From: Nonomuraea maritima
GTDB lineage: Bacteria; Actinomycetota; Actinomycetes; Streptosporangiales; Streptosporangiaceae
NCBI RefSeq assembly: GCF_900100395.1
Contig: NZ_FNFB01000002.1
Location: 1-64,000, forward strand
Direction: 5' to 3'
DNA length: 64,000 nucleotides
Under the pieces are notes generated by a model. The model saw nothing but the letters and a program-made list of their open reading frames with translations, did not search any database and had not been told where the DNA came from. The first letter of the stretch is position 1. Each line of letters opens with the position of its first letter. This document shows, one piece after another, positions 34,781 through 43,812 of the stretch. The position numbers were made by a program, and so were the translations under genes.

Positions 34781-35407
34781 TCACGTGGCGAGCCGGGACG
34801 CCAGGAGGGCGGCGAACGCCAACAGTGCGAGGCCGCAGGCCGCCTCCAGTACTCGTACGGCGGGAGGCGGCAGGGCTCGACGGAGGACGGCGATGAGCCC
34901 TGCCGCGACGAAACACCAGGCGAGCGACGAGGTCATGAACCCGGCGAAGAAGACGGCCAGGCTCGCCGGGCCCGCGTCGTCGCCGAGCACGGCGCTGACC
35001 GCCCCCGCCGCGCCCGACCAGTAGACGACGTTCCACGGGTTCCCGAGCGACATGGCGGCCCCGACGGTGATCGCGCCCCGTCCCGGATGGGCACGCTCGT
35101 CCTGGAAGGACGGGCCGGTACGGGGGAAGACGGCGTCGCGCAGCGCGGTCACGCCGAGCCAGGCCAGCAGCAGGCACCCGGCGACGGTCAGCGGGACGCG
35201 GAGCGCCGGAACGGTGAAGACGGCCCCGACGCCCGCGAGCCCGAGCAGCGCCCACGCGGCGTCACCCGCCAGCGAGCCGACCTGCACCGCGAACGCCGGC
35301 CGAAATCCTCCGCGTACGCCCCTGCGCAGCGACTCGCTGAACACCGCGCCAGGCGTCGCGTTGAACAGCAGTCCGATCCACAGGGCCAGCACGAAGACCT
35401 CCGCCAT
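34781..35407 (-). CDS. LysE-family amino-acid exporter
   Basis: A 208-residue membrane protein with about six helices: VFVLALWIGLLFNATPGAVFSESLRRGVRGGFRPAF is the LysE/RhtB signature with the conserved NATPGA, followed by AGDAAWALLGLAGVGAV, LGNPWNVVYWSGAAGAV and two C-terminal helices. Exported compound unknown. Alternative start at 35428 is possible. It lies 44 bp downstream of the stop of the MFS gene on the same strand and may be in its operon. Confidence 0.88.
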   Translation of the reverse strand: MAEVFVLALWIGLLFNATPGAVFSESLRRGVRGGFRPAFAVQVGSLAGDAAWALLGLAGVGAVFTVPALRVPLTVAGCLLLAWLGVTALRDAVFPRTGPSFQDERAHPGRGAITVGAAMSLGNPWNVVYWSGAAGAVSAVLGDDAGPASLAVFFAGFMTSSLAWCFVAAGLIAVLRRALPPPAVRVLEAACGLALLAFAALLASRLAT

Positions 35408-35450
35408 GGCCCCCACTCTGCCGCCCACGCCTACGGCCGTCCACCTCGGG

Positions 35451-36596
35451 TCAGCGGCGGGCGGTGATCAGGTACGTGGTGCCCGCCACGGCCAGGGCGC
35501 AGGTCACCAGGGCGGCGCTCACCCACGGGACCGACCGGAAACCGAAGGACGCGATCGACAGCCCGCCCAGCCAGGGTCCGGCGGTGGCGCCCACGTTGAG
35601 GGCCGCCGTCGCGAAGCCTCCCGCCAAGGTGGGCGCGCCGGTGGCGGCGTACAGGACCTGGGAGACCAGCGTGGACCCGACGCCGAACGACAGCGCCCCC
35701 TGGACGAACACCAGCACCACCGCCCACGCGGGTGCCTGCGCGGTCGCCGCGAAGGCGGCCCAGCCCGCGACCAGCGCGATCCCGCCGGCGGCGAGGAGCC
35801 GTACGGGACGCCTGTCACCGAACCGGCCGCTGACGGTCACCCCGGCGAACGACCCCAGCCCGAACAGGGCCAGCAGGGCGGGCATCCACTCGGCCCCGAG
35901 CCCTGCGACCCCGGTGAGCAGCGGGGCGAGGTAGGTGAACGTGCAGAACGTGGCGCCGTTCACCAGCGCCCCGAGCAGGAGCAGCACGAGCAGCCTGGGC
36001 CTCCGCAACGCCCGCACCTCCCCCCTGAGGCCCGGCCCCGCGGCGGACGGCGCCGAAGCCGGCACCGATGTCAGCACCGCGACGACGGCGGGGACCAGCG
36101 CGACCGCCACCGCCCAGAACGCCGACCGCCACCCCCACACCTCGCCGAGCAGCGCGCCCCCGGGCACGCCCGCCACGCAGGCGACGGTCACGCCCCCGAG
36201 CAGGACGGAGGTGGCGCGGGCCTTGGCGTCCACGGGCGCGAGGTCGACGGCGGTGACCAGGGCCACCGCGAGGAACCCGGCGTTGGCCAGGGCGGCGACG
36301 ACCCTGGTGGCGAGCAGCACGCCGTAGCTGGACGTGGCCGCTCCGACCACGTGGGCGAGCAGGAACGCGGCCAGGAAGGCCAGCAGGGCGGCCCGCCGCG
36401 ACAGACGCAGACCGAGCACCGGCAGCAACGGCGCGCCCACCACCATCCCGGCGGCGAACGCCGAGGTCAGCAGCCCGGCGGCGGGTATGGAGACGCCCAG
36501 ATCGCGGGCGATGGCGGGCATGAGCCCGGACAGCATGAACTCGGACGTCCCTTGGGCGAAAACCGCCAGTCCGAGCAGATAGACAGCGAAAGGCAT
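35451..36596 (-). CDS. Chloramphenicol-exporter-type MFS transporter (Cmx/CmrA-like)
   Basis: A 381-residue MFS protein beginning MPFAVYLLGLAVFAQGTSEF, which is the typical start of the Cml/Cmx chloramphenicol exporters of actinomycetes; MLSGLMPAIARDLGVSIPAA and LATRVVAALANAGFLAVALV continue the match. About twelve helices. Members export chloramphenicol or florfenicol, but close homologues of unknown substrate are common. CGGAG stands before the ATG. The 349-bp upstream gap has repeats and hairpins that could form an attenuator. Confidence 0.87.
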   Translation of the reverse strand: MPFAVYLLGLAVFAQGTSEFMLSGLMPAIARDLGVSIPAAGLLTSAFAAGMVVGAPLLPVLGLRLSRRAALLAFLAAFLLAHVVGAATSSYGVLLATRVVAALANAGFLAVALVTAVDLAPVDAKARATSVLLGGVTVACVAGVPGGALLGEVWGWRSAFWAVAVALVPAVVAVLTSVPASAPSAAGPGLRGEVRALRRPRLLVLLLLGALVNGATFCTFTYLAPLLTGVAGLGAEWMPALLALFGLGSFAGVTVSGRFGDRRPVRLLAAGGIALVAGWAAFAATAQAPAWAVVLVFVQGALSFGVGSTLVSQVLYAATGAPTLAGGFATAALNVGATAGPWLGGLSIASFGFRSVPWVSAALVTCALAVAGTTYLITARR

Positions 36597-36663
36597 GAAG
36601 ACTCCGCGTGAGGCGTAGGAAGACGGCACGAAGAGCCGATGGTCCGGATGGCGCGGCGTACGC

Positions 36664-36750
36664 GAAGCCCGAGCGACCGCAGTGCGAAGCCGGCAAGGGG
36701 CGTGAAAGCCCGAGCGGCCGCAGTGCGGAGCCGCTGACAAGGGGGCGTGA
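36664..36750. repeat. Two direct repeats of about 41 bp in the leader of the MFS gene
   Basis: Copy 1 (36664-36703) and copy 2 (36705-36750) share AAGCCCGAGCG, CCGCAGTGCG, AGCCG and AAGGGG..CGTGAA. Each holds a short self-complementary CCGCAGTGCGG-like core. On the minus strand they are transcribed within the leader of the exporter gene at 36596. Confidence 0.75.
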
Positions 36751-36795
36751 AAGGGAATCAGCCGCAGGCCGCGGCGACGCCCGTCCCAAGGGGGA

Positions 36796-36848
36796 GGCGT
36801 TGACGCGGGCTAGCCACCGGACGACCGGTGGCTAGCGTCTTGACGCCT
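36796..36848. promoter_or_regulatory. Perfect hairpin GCTAGCCACCGG-ACGA-CCGGTGGCTAGC with outer arms
   Basis: The inner arms (36810-36821, 36826-36837) are perfectly complementary around the tetraloop ACGA; AGGCGT (36796-36801) and ACGCCT (36843-36848) add outer arms. It lies between the divergent exporter and TetR genes: either a TetR operator or a leader hairpin of the exporter transcript. The rest of the gap 36597-36945 shows no ORF that looks real. Confidence 0.75.
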
Positions 36849-36945
36849 CAGGGCTGGACATACCCGGCAACCTAGCAACCCCCCGCGAGCCACGTCCAAC
36901 GAGTCGTCTATCCTGGAACGAGCAGTCCAAGTTGAGGGGGCAGCG

Positions 36946-37530
36946 TTGCCGGACGTGAAGCACTTCGATCCCGAGGCCGTGCTGGAGCAGGTGGAACGCC
37001 TCTTCTGGCAGCGTGGCGCCGCCACGACAGGCATCGCCGAGGTCATCGCCGTCACGGGCCTGAGCCGGTCCAGCCTGTACGCCACCTACGGCGGCAAGCA
37101 GGACCTCTACGTCCAGGCCCTGCGGCGCTATGTCGAGCGTCGGTCCGAGCCGATGTTCGAGACCCTGGCGAGCGACGGGCGCGGCCTGCCCGCCGTCGCC
37201 GCGTTCTTCGACACGCTGATCGAGGCCAGGTGCACCGGCGAGTACGCCCGCTGGGGCTGCATGGCCGCCAACGCCCACGCCGGGCCCGGCGACCCGCAGG
37301 TGCGCGGGCTGCTCGACCACCATCACGGGCGGCTCCGCGCCGCCATGCGGGAGGCCCTGGAGGCGGCGGGCGACCAGCTCCGTCCGGGCCTCGATCTCGA
37401 CGCGGTCGCCGAGTCGCTCGCGCTGCTCGCCTACGGCGTGAACGTCCGTTCACGCGCGGGGGCCGATCCGGAGAGCCTGCACAAGGGGGTAGCCGCCGCC
37501 CTCGACGCCCTACGTCCCACGCGAACCTAG
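36946..37530 (+). CDS. TetR-family transcriptional regulator
   Basis: A 194-residue regulator. HTH: VLEQVERLFWQRGAATTGIAEVIAVTGLSRSSLYATYGGKQDLYVQALRRY; C-terminal half MAANAHAGPGDPQVRGLLDHHHGRLRAAMREALEAAG is the TetR_C_16/YcdC-like group. Start TTG at 36946 follows GAGGGGG by 7 bp; GTG at 36955 is the alternative. It forms an operon with the dehalogenase 11 bp downstream and may control the divergent exporter through the palindrome at 36796-36848. Confidence 0.88.
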   Translation: MPDVKHFDPEAVLEQVERLFWQRGAATTGIAEVIAVTGLSRSSLYATYGGKQDLYVQALRRYVERRSEPMFETLASDGRGLPAVAAFFDTLIEARCTGEYARWGCMAANAHAGPGDPQVRGLLDHHHGRLRAAMREALEAAGDQLRPGLDLDAVAESLALLAYGVNVRSRAGADPESLHKGVAAALDALRPTRT

Positions 37531-37541
37531 AGGAGACGACG

Positions 37542-38192
37542 ATGGACACCAAGCCACAAGTGGTGATCTTCGATGTGAACGAGACGCTCACCGACATGAC
37601 GCCCCTGCGCACGACGTTCGAGGAGGTCGGCCTGCCCGGCAGGGACATGGACCTGTGGTTCGCCGGCATCCTGCGCGACGGCATCGCCCTCGCCGCGGCC
37701 GGCGGCTTCGCCGAGTTCGCGCACATCGGCAAGGACCTCCTCAGGGGCATGGGCCTGGAGGACAAGCAGATCGACCACGTCCTGGGCGCGTTCACCGAGG
37801 TGAAGCTGCACCCCGACGTGCCCGACGGCATGCGGGCGCTGCGCGCGGCGGGCATCCGCCTGTTCACGATGACGAACGGCGCCGCCGCCATGACGCGGGG
37901 CATCCTGGGCCGCGCGGGCCTGCTCGACCTGGTCGAGGAGACGCTCGACGTGTCCGGCCCTGGAGTGTGGAAGCCCGCCAGGGCCGCCTACGACTACGCC
38001 GTCGGGCGCGCCGGGGTGCGTCCGGGGGAGGCGGCCCTGGTCGCCGTGCACCCGTGGGACATCGACGGCGCCGAGCGGGCCGGGCTCGTGGGCGCATATC
38101 TCGACCGGCGCGGCGTGCCGTACCCGGAGACGGCGAGCGCCCCGCGGGTGACGGCGCTCGACCTGCGCGAGCTGGCGGGCCGCTGGCGCTAG
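37542..38192 (+). CDS. HAD-superfamily hydrolase, haloacid-dehalogenase type II
   Basis: A 216-residue HAD protein. Motif I is VVIFDVNETLTD with the nucleophile Asp; motif II TMTNGA (Thr/Asn); motif III Lys in VWKPARAAYDYA; motif IV the acidic VHPWDIDGAERAG. FDVNETL and WDIDGA are characteristic of 2-haloacid dehalogenase-like proteins. Many of them are of unknown substrate. GAGGAGA precedes the ATG. Second gene of the TetR operon. Confidence 0.9.
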   Translation: MDTKPQVVIFDVNETLTDMTPLRTTFEEVGLPGRDMDLWFAGILRDGIALAAAGGFAEFAHIGKDLLRGMGLEDKQIDHVLGAFTEVKLHPDVPDGMRALRAAGIRLFTMTNGAAAMTRGILGRAGLLDLVEETLDVSGPGVWKPARAAYDYAVGRAGVRPGEAALVAVHPWDIDGAERAGLVGAYLDRRGVPYPETASAPRVTALDLRELAGRWR

Positions 38193-38278
38193 GACGGTCG
38201 CGCGGGGTGATCGCCGAGGTCAGGCGCCCGCTCGCCGGCCTCATGAGCGTGGCCGGCGTACGGATGCGCAACCGCTGA

Positions 38279-39061
38279 TCAGCCGTACGCGGCCAGGAAG
38301 TCCAGCACCACAGGGCTCGCCACCTCGCGGAACTCCTCGAAGTACGCGTGCCGCGCCCCCTCGATCATCCGCAGCTCCGCCGTGGGGATGCGCCCGGCCA
38401 GCAGCGGGGCGTTCGCGGCGGGGTTGAAGACGTCGTCGGTGCCGTGCAGGACGAGCGTGGGGGCGGTGATGGCGGGCAGCGCGTCCCAGCTGTCGTGGCC
38501 CGCGCTCGCCTTCAGGTGACGACGGCGGGCGTAGGCGGGCATGCGCGGGTCGCCGACCGTGTGATGCGGCCCAGGATGGGTGGCCAGCCAGGCCGGGGTG
38601 TACATGAGCTCCAGCAGCGCCCGCTCGGCGGCCGCGCGGTCGGGCTGGGCCAGCGAGAGGCGTACCTCGTTGCTGCGTTCGAGGCCGTGGGCGCCGCCCG
38701 GTGAGCTGCATCCGAGCACGAGGGCGCCGACCCGCTCCGGGTGGTCGGCCGCCAGCCACTGGGCGACCCGGCCGCCCATCGACGTTCCGTACACGTGGGC
38801 CTGCCGCACGCCGAGCTCGTCGAGCACCGCGACTACGTCGGCGGCGAACCCGCGCGTCGTGTACGGCTCATCGGGCTTGTCGCTGTCGCCGGCGCCGCGG
38901 TAGTCGAAGGTGATGGTCCGGTACGCCGCCGCGAAGTCGGCACGGACCGAGTCCCACCAGTGGTGGTCGTTGGCCTGCCCCTGCAGCAGCACGAGGGGGG
39001 CGCCGTCGCCACGGAGCTGGTAGGAGAGCTTCACGCCGTCGGGGGTCGTTGCGAAGAGCAC
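38279..39061 (-). CDS. Alpha/beta hydrolase
   Basis: A 260-residue hydrolase: VLLQGQANDHHWWD, TFDYRGAGDSDKP, nucleophile GTSMGGRVAQWLAADHPERV, HGTDDVFNPAAN (acid) and GARHAYFEEF (His). The type is that of 3-oxoadipate enol-lactonase-like or RdmC-like esterases; substrate unknown. The GTG at 39061 is taken as start. The 206-bp upstream gap (39062-39267) shows nothing definite. Confidence 0.87.
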   Translation of the reverse strand: MLFATTPDGVKLSYQLRGDGAPLVLLQGQANDHHWWDSVRADFAAAYRTITFDYRGAGDSDKPDEPYTTRGFAADVVAVLDELGVRQAHVYGTSMGGRVAQWLAADHPERVGALVLGCSSPGGAHGLERSNEVRLSLAQPDRAAAERALLELMYTPAWLATHPGPHHTVGDPRMPAYARRRHLKASAGHDSWDALPAITAPTLVLHGTDDVFNPAANAPLLAGRIPTAELRMIEGARHAYFEEFREVASPVVLDFLAAYG

Positions 39062-39267
39062 GCCTTCGATGGTGCCCTATCGCGCGCGGCCGCCAGAACC
39101 GGCCCCCTCGGACGGGAATGCGCCCGCCCCGGATGTGGTTGGATACATCGTGGCCGGTGTGTCCAGTGTCCCCGGGCCTCATCTATCGCCTTCGCGGACT
39201 ACCGTTCGGCTGGAGCCGCGTTGAGCCTTTCGCCGAGAGGCGACCTGCACACCGGTACGCATACGTG

Positions 39268-39299
39268 GGGCGCCCGCTCTCCTGGGAGAGCGGGCGCCC
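39268..39299 (-). terminator. Strong terminator hairpin after the DUF5996 gene
   Basis: GGGCGCCCGCTCTC (39268-39281) pairs perfectly with GAGAGCGGGCGCCC (39286-39299) around CTGG. It lies 7 bp past the stop at 39307 on the minus strand. Confidence 0.88.
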
Positions 39300-39306
39300 T
39301 CGTGTG

Positions 39307-40239
39307 TCACACCTTCCCGTAGTAGGGGTCCGTGACGCCGCCGGGCGAGGCGAACGCGTCGGTGTCCAGCCCGGTCAGCCGTGCCCCGGCGCGGTAGGCG
39401 CTGTCCAGGAACTCCAGCACGCCGCCCACCGGGTCGTCCATGCTCCGGACGTCGTCATAACGCAGCACGGCGAGGTGGCTGCCCCTGGCGGGGATCCACT
39501 CGGCCTGGGCGGGCCGCAGCGGCTCGCGTTCCAGGCCAGGGGGTTCTGGCGCGGTGTAGGAGTAGAACGCCGGCCAGGGCCGTTCCCTGTCGCCGAACCA
39601 GAACCCCGAACTGATCACCTCCCGGCTGTAGGCCTCCCGCGTCACCGGGTCGGTCTCCGGCGTGACCCTCGCCACGCGCCCGGTGAAGCGGGTGACGGCC
39701 ACGTCGAAGGTGTGCCAGAAGTGGTGCACGGGGCTGGTCTTGCCGGAGTAGTCGGCGGCGAACCGGTCGAGGAGCTGCACCACCTGCGACAGCACCCGCC
39801 AGTACCGGTTGATCAGCTGCGGGTCGTACCGCGCGTGCAGGGTGTCCTCGGCGAACGGCGTGTCGTCGTCCAGGTCGAACGGCACGGGCCAGATCTCGGG
39901 CCGGATGTCCAGCCCGGCAAGGGTCTCGAAGAGCCGGTCGTGGAACGAGGCGACCGACCGGCCGATGAGGCTGAAGTCCGCGCTGCGCCCGTCGGACACG
40001 TCGACGACGAGGCGGTGGCGTACGAGGTCGAAGTCGATGCAGAACAGCGGTTGCTCGCCCAGCCCGCCCATGGGCCGGGTGGTGAGCCCCCTTCCTGTCA
40101 GGTGGAACGGCACCTGCCACCAGTGGTTACGCCGGTTGCTGACGGCCAGGCGGATCTTTCCGACGATCTGCGTGAATCTGTGAAAGGTCTCCTTCGTTTC
40201 GGTCCACTCCGCGAGCGGCATGGCCGGGAACAGCTCCAT
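39307..40239 (-). CDS. DUF5996-family protein
   Basis: A 310-residue protein starting MELFPAMPLAEWTETKET, with GGGAGGGAG before 40239. LAVSNRRNHWWQVPFHLTGRGLTT, HHFWHTFDVAVTRFTGR, YSREVISSGFWFGD and FYSYTAPEP are characteristic of DUF5996, a family widespread in bacteria with no known function. His- and Trp-rich segments suggest ligand or metal binding. Divergent from the MerR regulator at 40382. Confidence 0.88.
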   Translation of the reverse strand: MELFPAMPLAEWTETKETFHRFTQIVGKIRLAVSNRRNHWWQVPFHLTGRGLTTRPMGGLGEQPLFCIDFDLVRHRLVVDVSDGRSADFSLIGRSVASFHDRLFETLAGLDIRPEIWPVPFDLDDDTPFAEDTLHARYDPQLINRYWRVLSQVVQLLDRFAADYSGKTSPVHHFWHTFDVAVTRFTGRVARVTPETDPVTREAYSREVISSGFWFGDRERPWPAFYSYTAPEPPGLEREPLRPAQAEWIPARGSHLAVLRYDDVRSMDDPVGGVLEFLDSAYRAGARLTGLDTDAFASPGGVTDPYYGKV

Positions 40240-40343
40240 GACGGCTCCCTCCCGCAAGGAACAATTCACCGCAATCGTTACTACCCACCGTATTCACTCA
40301 ATTCCTCGGGGTCGCGGGCGGGCGACCGTTCAAGGGGCGGATA

Positions 40344-40368
40344 CACTTCAACTTGAAGTGCAGTTCAA
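40344..40368. promoter_or_regulatory. MerR operator, CACTTCAA-C-TTGAAGTG overlapping TTGAA-N6-TTCAA
   Basis: CACTTCAACTTGAAGTG (40344-40360) is a perfect palindrome of 17 bp; its right arm is re-used in TTGAAGTGCAGTTCAA (40353-40368). It ends 13 bp before the GTG of the MerR gene, fitting autoregulation; a further GTTCAAGG lies at 40328-40335. Confidence 0.75.
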
Positions 40369-40381
40369 GTAGGGGAGTCCA

Positions 40382-40780
40382 GTGGACGACACGCTGATCG
40401 ACATCGGCGAGGTGGCCAGGCGCAGCGGGCTGGCCGCGTCCGCGCTGCGCTTCTACGAGCGCAAGGGCCTCATCCTGGCCGAGGGCCGCAACGGGCTGCG
40501 CCGCGCCTACCGGCCCGAGACGCTGGAACGCCTCGCGCTGATCACCTGCGCCCGCGACGCCGGGTTCACCCTTGCCGAGATCGCCGAGTTCCTCCAGGCC
40601 AGGCCGTCCGACACGGCGCTGCGTGAGCGCCTGGTCGCCAAGGAGCGCGAGGTCTCGGAGCGGATCGCCCAGCTCACCCGGCTGCGTGACAGCCTGCGCC
40701 ACGCAGCCGTCTGCGAACACGACCCGCTGGTCGAGTGTCCCGAGTTCAAGCGCGCCGTACGCCGCGTGCCCCTCGGTTGA
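40382..40780 (+). CDS. MerR-family transcriptional regulator
   Basis: A 132-residue regulator: IDIGEVARRSGLAASALRFYERKGLILAEGR, RRAYRPETLERLALITCARDAGFTLAEIAEFL, a dimerisation helix (LRERLVAKEREVSERIAQLTRLRDSLRH) and a short tail AAVCEHDPLVECPEFKRAV. The tail CEHDPLVEC with two Cys and a His could bind a metal or be redox-active, but does not match the SoxR cluster motif. Effector and targets are unknown. Confidence 0.9.
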   Translation: MDDTLIDIGEVARRSGLAASALRFYERKGLILAEGRNGLRRAYRPETLERLALITCARDAGFTLAEIAEFLQARPSDTALRERLVAKEREVSERIAQLTRLRDSLRHAAVCEHDPLVECPEFKRAVRRVPLG

Positions 40781-40786
40781 GGTCGT

Positions 40787-41986
40787 TCAGCCGCTGCTGA
40801 CGTACGTGCGCGGACGCAGGGCGTGGGCCCGCAGCGCCGCCAGCGCCGCGAGCTGGCCAGGCCGGTCCATCCGCACCGCCAGCTCGTCGCCGAACGCCAG
40901 CCCGAGGGCCGTCAGCTGACCGACCAAATCGTCCACCGGCTGCGACACGTCGGCCAGCCCCGTCGCCGGGTGCCAGCCCTCGCCGCCCACCACCTCGGAC
41001 ACCCGCTCGCGCAGCTGGGCCGGCGACATCAGCGTGCCGTCGGCGAGCAGCATCAGCGCGGCCTCCCTGGCCGTCACCTCGAACTCGTGCTCGCCCTTGG
41101 TCAGCAGCAACTGGGTGACCGCCGACCACATGGCCTCTTTCGAACGCAGCAGCCGCATGCCGTGGTCGGTGATGGACAGCCGGGCGCCGTCGCGGCGGAT
41201 CGCGCCGAGCTCGCGCTCGGCGAGGTCACGCAGCCGCAGCGCCTCGGGCGAGGGAGCCAGCCGCAGCGGCAGCGTCTCTCCGGAGGCGGCCACGGACAGC
41301 AGCCGGTGCAGCGCGGGCAGCGGCTGCGGCCGGACGGGCGCGTGCAGCCGCACCTCGAACGGCTGCGCCAGCTCCCGCCGCGCCGGGCCGCGCCCGAGCA
41401 CCCAGCGGTTGAGCCGTTCGCCGTGCACCCGGTTGAGCCAGCTGTCGCCGCCCAGCTCGGCGCGCGGCTCGGTGAGCCAGCGGCGGGTCAGCGTGGCGCG
41501 GTCGATCGTCTCGCCGGCCACGATGGCGAGTTCGAGCGCGGCGGAGCAGGCGAGGTGGGCGCCGAGCTCCTCCGGGCCCATGATCATGCTCCACTGGAGC
41601 TCCGGCACATCAGGCGGGAGCACCCCGGTGGCCTCCAGCGCCTGCTGGTAGGCGCTGGTGCCGGCCTCCTCGCCCTCGGTCGCGTACGTGGCCAGGATCT
41701 GCATCGTCGTGGGGGATTCGCAGAGAGCGGCGTACCGCTCCATGCCGCCGAGCTGGAACAGCCGCCCGAGCGACCGCGCCAGACGTTCGTGGTCGCCGCC
41801 CGGTTCGAGCGGCCCCACCTTGATCGGCAGCGTGTACCAGAGGAACTCGCAGACATCGAGCTGGGTCACCGTCTCCAGAGGATCGCCGCCCGTCAGCCAC
41901 TCGACGGCGGTCCTGGCCTCGTCGGCCATGTCCGGGTGAGAACGCTCCAACTCGGCGAGCAGGGCGGTGACATCCGGTGCACTCAT
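40787..41986 (-). CDS. Conserved hypothetical protein
   Basis: A 399-residue soluble protein starting MSAPDVTALLAELERSHPDM. It is mostly helical with recurring winged-helix-like pieces (REAALMLLADGTLMSPAQLRERV; SITDHGMRLLRSKEAMWSAVTQLLL). No catalytic motif or membrane segment seen and no family recognised. Convergent with the MerR gene, 6 bp apart. Confidence 0.7.
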   Translation of the reverse strand: MSAPDVTALLAELERSHPDMADEARTAVEWLTGGDPLETVTQLDVCEFLWYTLPIKVGPLEPGGDHERLARSLGRLFQLGGMERYAALCESPTTMQILATYATEGEEAGTSAYQQALEATGVLPPDVPELQWSMIMGPEELGAHLACSAALELAIVAGETIDRATLTRRWLTEPRAELGGDSWLNRVHGERLNRWVLGRGPARRELAQPFEVRLHAPVRPQPLPALHRLLSVAASGETLPLRLAPSPEALRLRDLAERELGAIRRDGARLSITDHGMRLLRSKEAMWSAVTQLLLTKGEHEFEVTAREAALMLLADGTLMSPAQLRERVSEVVGGEGWHPATGLADVSQPVDDLVGQLTALGLAFGDELAVRMDRPGQLAALAALRAHALRPRTYVSSG

Positions 41987-42099
41987 GCCTCGAAGTTTGC
42001 CGTATCGACCCCGGGCCTGACGATGACCGAATCGGGTGCGTATTGGGTCTTGCACTGCGACTACCCCGGGAAGCGGTTAATGGGTGGACTACAAGGGTC

Positions 42100-43734
42100 T
42101 CAGATCCAGTGCTTCTCGAAGAGCATGCGGGCCCTCCACTCGGTGTACGGGATGAGCTCGCCCGACAGCACCGGATGCAACCACCAGAAGTTGATCAACG
42201 CGAGCAGGGCGAACGCCCCGACGGCCGCGGCCCCGATCGTCCGCCGCATCGGCACGGCGCCCGTGGGCGTCGCCGTCGCAGGCCCGATCAGCAGCCCGGC
42301 GCACAGCGTGATGGCCAGCACCATGAACGGCACCATCGGGATCGCGTAGAACAGGAACATCGTCCGGTTGTCGGCGATGGCGAAGTAGAACCACGGCAGC
42401 CATCCCACCGCGTACGCCAGCAGCACGGCGCCCGCCCGCCAGTCGCGCGAGGAGAAGTACCACACCACCAGCGCCACCAGCGCGGCCACCGCGCCGAACC
42501 AGATCACCGGCGTGCCCACCCCGAGCACGGCCTCGGAACAGTCGCGGGCGCCGCAGGCGTCCTGCTTGTTCTCGTAGAAGAACGCCACCGGGCGCAGCAG
42601 CAGCGGCCACTGCCACGGCTCGGACATGTACGGGTGGGAGCTCTCCAGCCCGCTGTGGAAGGTGAAGACCTGCCACTGGTACTGCACCCACGACCGCATC
42701 GAGTCGAGCAGGAAGAACAGCGGGTTGCCCGCCGAGGTCGCGCGGTCCCAGTTGCGCCCGTAGCCGCCGGCAGTGGCGAACCAGCCGATCCAGGTGGCCA
42801 TGTAGGTGACGAACGGCACCGCCGCGAGCGCCACGAGCCCCTGCGGCACGTCCTTGTTGATCGCCCCCACGTACGGCTGGCGCAGCCCCACGGCGCGGCG
42901 GGCGCCGAAGTCCCACATCAGCGACATGACCGCGAAACCGACCGCGAAGAACAGCCCCGACCACTTCACCGACATCGCGAGGGCCAGGCACACGCCGCCG
43001 CCGATGCGCCACCAGCGGATGCCGAGTGACGGCCCCTGGGGCGAGGCGGGGAAGTCCTCGTACCACCGCACGAGCTTCTCGCGCGCCTGGTCGCGGTCGA
43101 CGACGAGGCAGGCGAACGCGGCCAGCACCCAGAACATGAGGAAAATGTCGAGCAGCGCCGTACGGGAGAGCACGTAGTGCAGGCCGTCGAGTGCCAGCAG
43201 CAGGCCCGCGAAGCAGCCGAGCAGCGTCGAGCGGGTCATCCGGCGGGCGACCCTGGCGAGCACGAGGATCGACAGCGTGCCGATCACCGCGGCGGCGAAG
43301 CGCCAGCCGAACGGGTTGAGCCCGAACATCCACTCGCCGATGCCGATCATCCACTTGCCGAGCGGCGGGTGGACGACGTAGGCGGCGCACTTCTCGGCCG
43401 TCTCGGGCGTGCAGGTCTGCCAGATGTCGGTGTTGCCGGCGAGGATCGCCTTGTCGGCGTCCTTGATGGTGACCCGCTCGACACCCCAGTTGATGAGCGA
43501 GTAGGCGTCCTTCATGTAGTACGTCTCGTCGAACACCACGGCTTTCGGATGGCCGAGCTGGACGAACCGCAAAATTCCGCCGAAAAGGGTGACGAGCAGC
43601 GGCCCGATCCATCCCCACAGCACGCTGCCGCGCATGGGCGGCACCATGCGCAGGCGTACCGACCCCGCCGCCCGACGACTCTCGCCGTCGTCCGGACTCT
43701 CGTGCGCCTGGTACGAGGAATCGGTCACCGCCAC
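42100..43734 (-). CDS. Protein O-mannosyltransferase (PMT, GT39)
   Basis: A 544-residue polytopic enzyme that transfers mannose from polyprenyl-phosphate-mannose to Ser/Thr of exported proteins. The first outer loop KAVVFDETYYMKDAYSL has the catalytic Asp-Glu of PMTs; VHPPLGKWMIGIGEWMFG and the loop LSRTALLDIFLMFWVLA follow; about eleven helices; the C-terminal part (FYFAIADNRTMFLFYAIPMVPFM) is the typical PMT_4TMC end. GTG start. A second copy lies at 44672 across rsmI in opposite orientation. Confidence 0.93.
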   Translation of the reverse strand: MAVTDSSYQAHESPDDGESRRAAGSVRLRMVPPMRGSVLWGWIGPLLVTLFGGILRFVQLGHPKAVVFDETYYMKDAYSLINWGVERVTIKDADKAILAGNTDIWQTCTPETAEKCAAYVVHPPLGKWMIGIGEWMFGLNPFGWRFAAAVIGTLSILVLARVARRMTRSTLLGCFAGLLLALDGLHYVLSRTALLDIFLMFWVLAAFACLVVDRDQAREKLVRWYEDFPASPQGPSLGIRWWRIGGGVCLALAMSVKWSGLFFAVGFAVMSLMWDFGARRAVGLRQPYVGAINKDVPQGLVALAAVPFVTYMATWIGWFATAGGYGRNWDRATSAGNPLFFLLDSMRSWVQYQWQVFTFHSGLESSHPYMSEPWQWPLLLRPVAFFYENKQDACGARDCSEAVLGVGTPVIWFGAVAALVALVVWYFSSRDWRAGAVLLAYAVGWLPWFYFAIADNRTMFLFYAIPMVPFMVLAITLCAGLLIGPATATPTGAVPMRRTIGAAAVGAFALLALINFWWLHPVLSGELIPYTEWRARMLFEKHWI

Positions 43735-43812
43735 CCGGCCATCGTACGGGCCCCAGAGTGGTGGTTACCCAAGAAACACAGCGCATTTGGGATGCCCTGC
43801 CACAATGGTCCG

